NCBI GenBank assembly: GCA_036365455.1
Contig: JAWQUS010000002.1
Span: forward strand, 6,138,001 to 6,202,000
Direction: 5' to 3'
Length of the DNA: 64,000 nucleotides
Origin: Macrosoma leucophasiata
Lineage: Eukaryota; Arthropoda; Insecta; Lepidoptera; Hedylidae
Part shown: one piece after another, positions 61,166 to 64,000 of the stretch
Layout of the letters: the number at the start of each line of letters is the position of its first letter
Numbering within the stretch: the first letter of the stretch is position 1
Notes under the pieces: model-generated
Told to the model about the DNA's origin: nothing
The model's database searches: none
Seen by the model: the letters and a program-made list of their open reading frames with translations, nothing else
Program-made: the position numbers and the translations under genes

Positions 61166-63700
61166 ATGTCAATAGGAAATGCATCATTACGGATAATAAA
61201 CACACGCGTTCACAATAATGCACTTGGACATAAAGCCGAACATTCCCAAAATTAAATAGGAAAGCTTACATAAACTCAATTGAGAGCATCATATAAATGT
61301 ATTAAGAGTCCCACGTAACACAATTGGAAGCTATGGTTACAAATCCAAAGTGATTTATCGAATTAATTTCGCTTGCCCGAACATCAAAGCAAATTTCTAT
61401 CTAAACAAACTGCTGAATCCATAGAGCAACGCGGCCCACCGATCGCAGCGGACCGGAGGAGAGCAGCCATAGCGTGTATTACCGATGCAAAACAGTCTGT
61501 CATTTTTTGCGGGAGGAAATGCGTGACACACTCACACTACAAAAATCGTCTATTACTACGAAACTCACACCTTGACTTCAACGAAATACATCCTAATAAA
61601 TAATCTTTTATTTTTAATACACCTACGATTATAAATTGTTACTGAAAATCTCATTCGAAATAAATTTCAAATTTCCATTTCCCTCGATCTTAACAAACTT
61701 CAAAATTACCTCTAAACAACATACACCACAAGCACATACAATTCTAGCACAGAAGGGTGATTGTTTCCATGCTTCATTAAAATTCGGGTAGCGAGCCCAC
61801 CGCGCCCGTGTTACATTACTGATAACGTCATTTTGTACCCGTTCGCGCGTATTTTTCTCTGCTATCGCGAATAAATTGCCAAAAAACCTTTATTCAACAC
61901 GTTTTACTCTTTGTACCTAGATATGCAGTTGTTATCTGATGGGAGTAATTGGTTCTCGATTTCATTGCTTTGTTCCTCTGCTTATTTTAAGTAGATTTAG
62001 AAACATGTTACTTTGAATTTGTACTTTCCCAATGTTAGGGTCTGTTGTTTGTCAGTCAGTGCAACAAGGATGTTTTTCAATTTTGTGCTAAATTTTTTGC
62101 CATGTTCCTAAAGCTCCTTGCGCTACCTACTTTATTCTTCCGTTCGTATGTTTGTATGATTAACATACCTAAGCCTTTTATTTTGAGCTCAAAGACTTGA
62201 AGAGATTAAAGTTCGACATTATGGATCATACCAGATCCAGTGTCATCACAGACCAATCACCAGCCTTCCTCTGGTTCCATAGACGATGATTGTCATAAAT
62301 CGCCGCCAGCAGTCTTTAGGTGAGAAATTTCCGGTAAGTGAAAAAAAAAAATTGTGATAGTTTTATTGAGTATCTGAGAAAAGTATATTTATAACGATGA
62401 TTGGTATGCGACGCATAATTTATTATGCCAAACTTACCTTACGGCCCATTCACGACTTTCGGTCTAATCGGCGAGCAGCGCAGCCGAAAGGGCTGCTATG
62501 GTGGCAGAACGGGGAGCGGTAGCGGCCAAGATATGCGTACTAAGTTAGATATTCAAACAACATCTTCATGGTAAATGACTCTATAAAAACTTATGTAAGT
62601 CCAAAAAGGCTGCGCCGCACGCCGCTGGTGCGGTTCACTCGGACCTTGGGTGATTTCACGACGTCTCGTGGCGTGCTTCATACATTTTCATACTTAATAA
62701 CCGACTTCGAAAAAAGGAGGAAGTTATCAATTCGTCGGAATCTATTGTTTTTTCTTGCTCGCAGCCCCGCTCTTCGCTCACAGCGTGAACGCGGCGTTAG
62801 AGTGCTTATAATTTTGCAAAGAGACTGCCAACTAATCTACTTCAGCAATTAAGTCGTTTCCATCGTCATTTACGATTATCAAGCATAAGACGATTAATGG
62901 AATAATCAAGACGTACATCTCAAAATAATTTATTAGGAGAGGCACGCCCAACGTGTGTGCCGTGCCTCCTTCGACGTATCTAACTTGATGAATAATTATT
63001 TATTAATGGGCTACACGTTTCAATAGATGCCATATCTATTGAAGGAAATGAAGAATTAATGTATGCCGACATATTTTCAGTGCCAGCATTTTTTATATCA
63101 GGCTGACATTAGAAAATCTTCCATTTTAAGAAAGACGGTAGCTATGTTTTACCTGAAACTATTGGCTAGATGCCAGATACGGAATTTAAAGTTTTAAAAC
63201 TTATTCAAAATGCCCAACCAGTTGGACGATTGAAGTGTACAGAAGATATTGAAACTTCGACAAGTGTAGCTTAGACCTTTTTATTTCATATTCATACACT
63301 TTTGAAATTGATGCAATACCTAAGATTTCTTTTAACCCATTACCGCATATGCCAGATTTCATTTTTTTTTCGAGTAATACCGCGTGGTCAATAACTAAAC
63401 GCTTACATAATCCGTCGTATGTCTGTCATGTCAATTACCTAATCGCGATTATCTGATATTAACACCCATATTCTAAGTCGTAATCTCGACCTTAACTCAA
63501 CCTTAGTTAATGGAATTGGTATTCTTAGTTGTGTCTAATAACGTCAACTCGACATTCTGCCTCCGTTTGAGGTAAGAAAGCAACCGTCAAACTCCAAGGT
63601 ACGTCACAACCTACCTTGAAGTTTCGAGGAGTACTTACACTTACGCCATATTCCTGCGCTCAATAAGTTTATCGTGTCGGAACTGTCTGGATTATTTTTT
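61166..63700. other. No gene; sparse repeat fragments
   Basis: About 2.5 kb, the least repetitive end of the window. Fragments: AGAGCAACGCGGCCCACCGA to GGAGGAGAGCAGCCATA at 61422-61470, shared with 53640-53700; ATAACCGACTTCGAAAAAAG at 62696-62715, a common moth repeat motif; a bulged hairpin AGGAGAGGCACG ... CGTGCCTCCT at 62935-62970. A GC-rich patch at 62470-62530 (GGCGAGCAGCGCAGCCGAAA) and a 94-codon Arg-rich frame at 62568-62852 are not convincing as a gene. Confidence 0.45.
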
Positions 63701-63988
63701 ATTTTTTTTTATGTTATGGAAGTGGCAAACAAGCATGCAGTTCACATTGATGTTAAGTGATGACTGCAGCCTATAGACACCCACACAAAGACCAAGGTCA
63801 AAATGCAGATGCGTTGCCACTCCTGAGGCCTAAGGTGTTATGCCTCTGTGCCGGAAATTACAAGGCCGTACATTACCACCTGACCGGAACACGATAGTGC
63901 TGAACACTACCATTTAGCGGCAAGTATATTAGGTAATGCGGTGGTGCCTACGCCCGCGAGCTTTGTCACTGGAGCTCTACCACCAGTA
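63701..63988 (-). mobile_element. SINE-A, full length, near consensus
   Basis: T-rich end and GGAAGTGGCAAACAAGCATG through CCTAAGGTGTTATGCCTCTG, GACCGGAACACGATAGTGCT, GCGGCAAGTATATTAGGTAA to GGAGCTCTACCACCAGTA. Close to the majority sequence of the window and therefore a good reference copy. Confidence 0.94.
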
Positions 63989-64000
63989 AAATATAATTAA

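Noticed and set aside
62568..62852. 94-codon Arg-rich plus frame near a GC-rich patch, considered as a gene start
   Set aside because: Contains the common repeat motif ACCGACTTCGAAAAAAGGAG and no recognisable domain.

Overview
The window looks like intergenic or heterochromatic DNA from a moth or butterfly (Lepidoptera). It is AT-rich and packed with retroposons of lepidopteran type: a SINE with a CTGGTGGTAGAGCTC head and an A-rich tail, a tRNA-headed SINE ending in CTCTGCCTACCCCTTCGGGG, Helitron-like termini ending GGGCACAGCTAGT, and the short dispersed repeats usual in moth genomes. I find no convincing host protein gene and no canonical tRNA, rRNA or snRNA gene. The order is an inference from repeat style; I cannot name a species.

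The dominant element, here called SINE-A (about 290 bp), occurs more than 20 times in both orientations, full length, truncated, or in a diverged subfamily (A2). SINE-B (about 300 bp, clear pol III A and B boxes) has six sizeable copies, and SINE-C two. Autonomous-type elements are two inactive mariner copies with DD34D-type transposase remnants (9.9-11.2 and 15.5-16.8 kb), one 5'-truncated non-LTR retrotransposon with an 884-codon endonuclease/reverse-transcriptase frame still open (50.1-53.2 kb, minus strand), and at least five shorter LINE relics: an ORF1/Gag-like piece at 4.5-4.9 kb and RT C-termini at 5.0, 14.3, 18.5 and 36.5 kb. One of these (36488-36854) has a perfect 11-bp target-site duplication. 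DNA-type elements include a MITE family with long terminal inverted repeats, several foldback elements, and a 1.0-kb element with about 45-bp terminal inverted repeats and a hAT-like CAGGGGTG end.

Layout: 0-5 kb, a tandem array of a roughly 0.7-kb unit with SINE insertions, then LINE relics; 5-9 kb, foldback and Helitron-like pieces; 9-17 kb, SINEs split by mariner and SINE-B, plus a second tandem array; 17-21.6 kb, GGTGGC minisatellites, CT microsatellites, a near-identical 526-bp duplication and a 146-bp repeat; 22-30 kb, duplicated unique-looking segments, palindromes and MITEs; 30-48 kb, SINEs, inverted SINE pairs, the hAT-like element and further diverged duplications; 50-53 kb, the LINE; 54-60 kb, a MITE holding a SINE and a tandem array of a roughly 0.8-kb unit; 60-64 kb, sparse repeats.

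The window works as a record of nested insertions, which gives a relative chronology. SINE-A was hit by mariner, by SINE-B and (subfamily A2) by the MITE, while another SINE-A copy landed inside a MITE, so SINE-A and MITE activity overlapped. Two different elements entered SINE-A at the same CTAATATA site. The other recurrent theme is local duplication, direct and inverted, at many scales.
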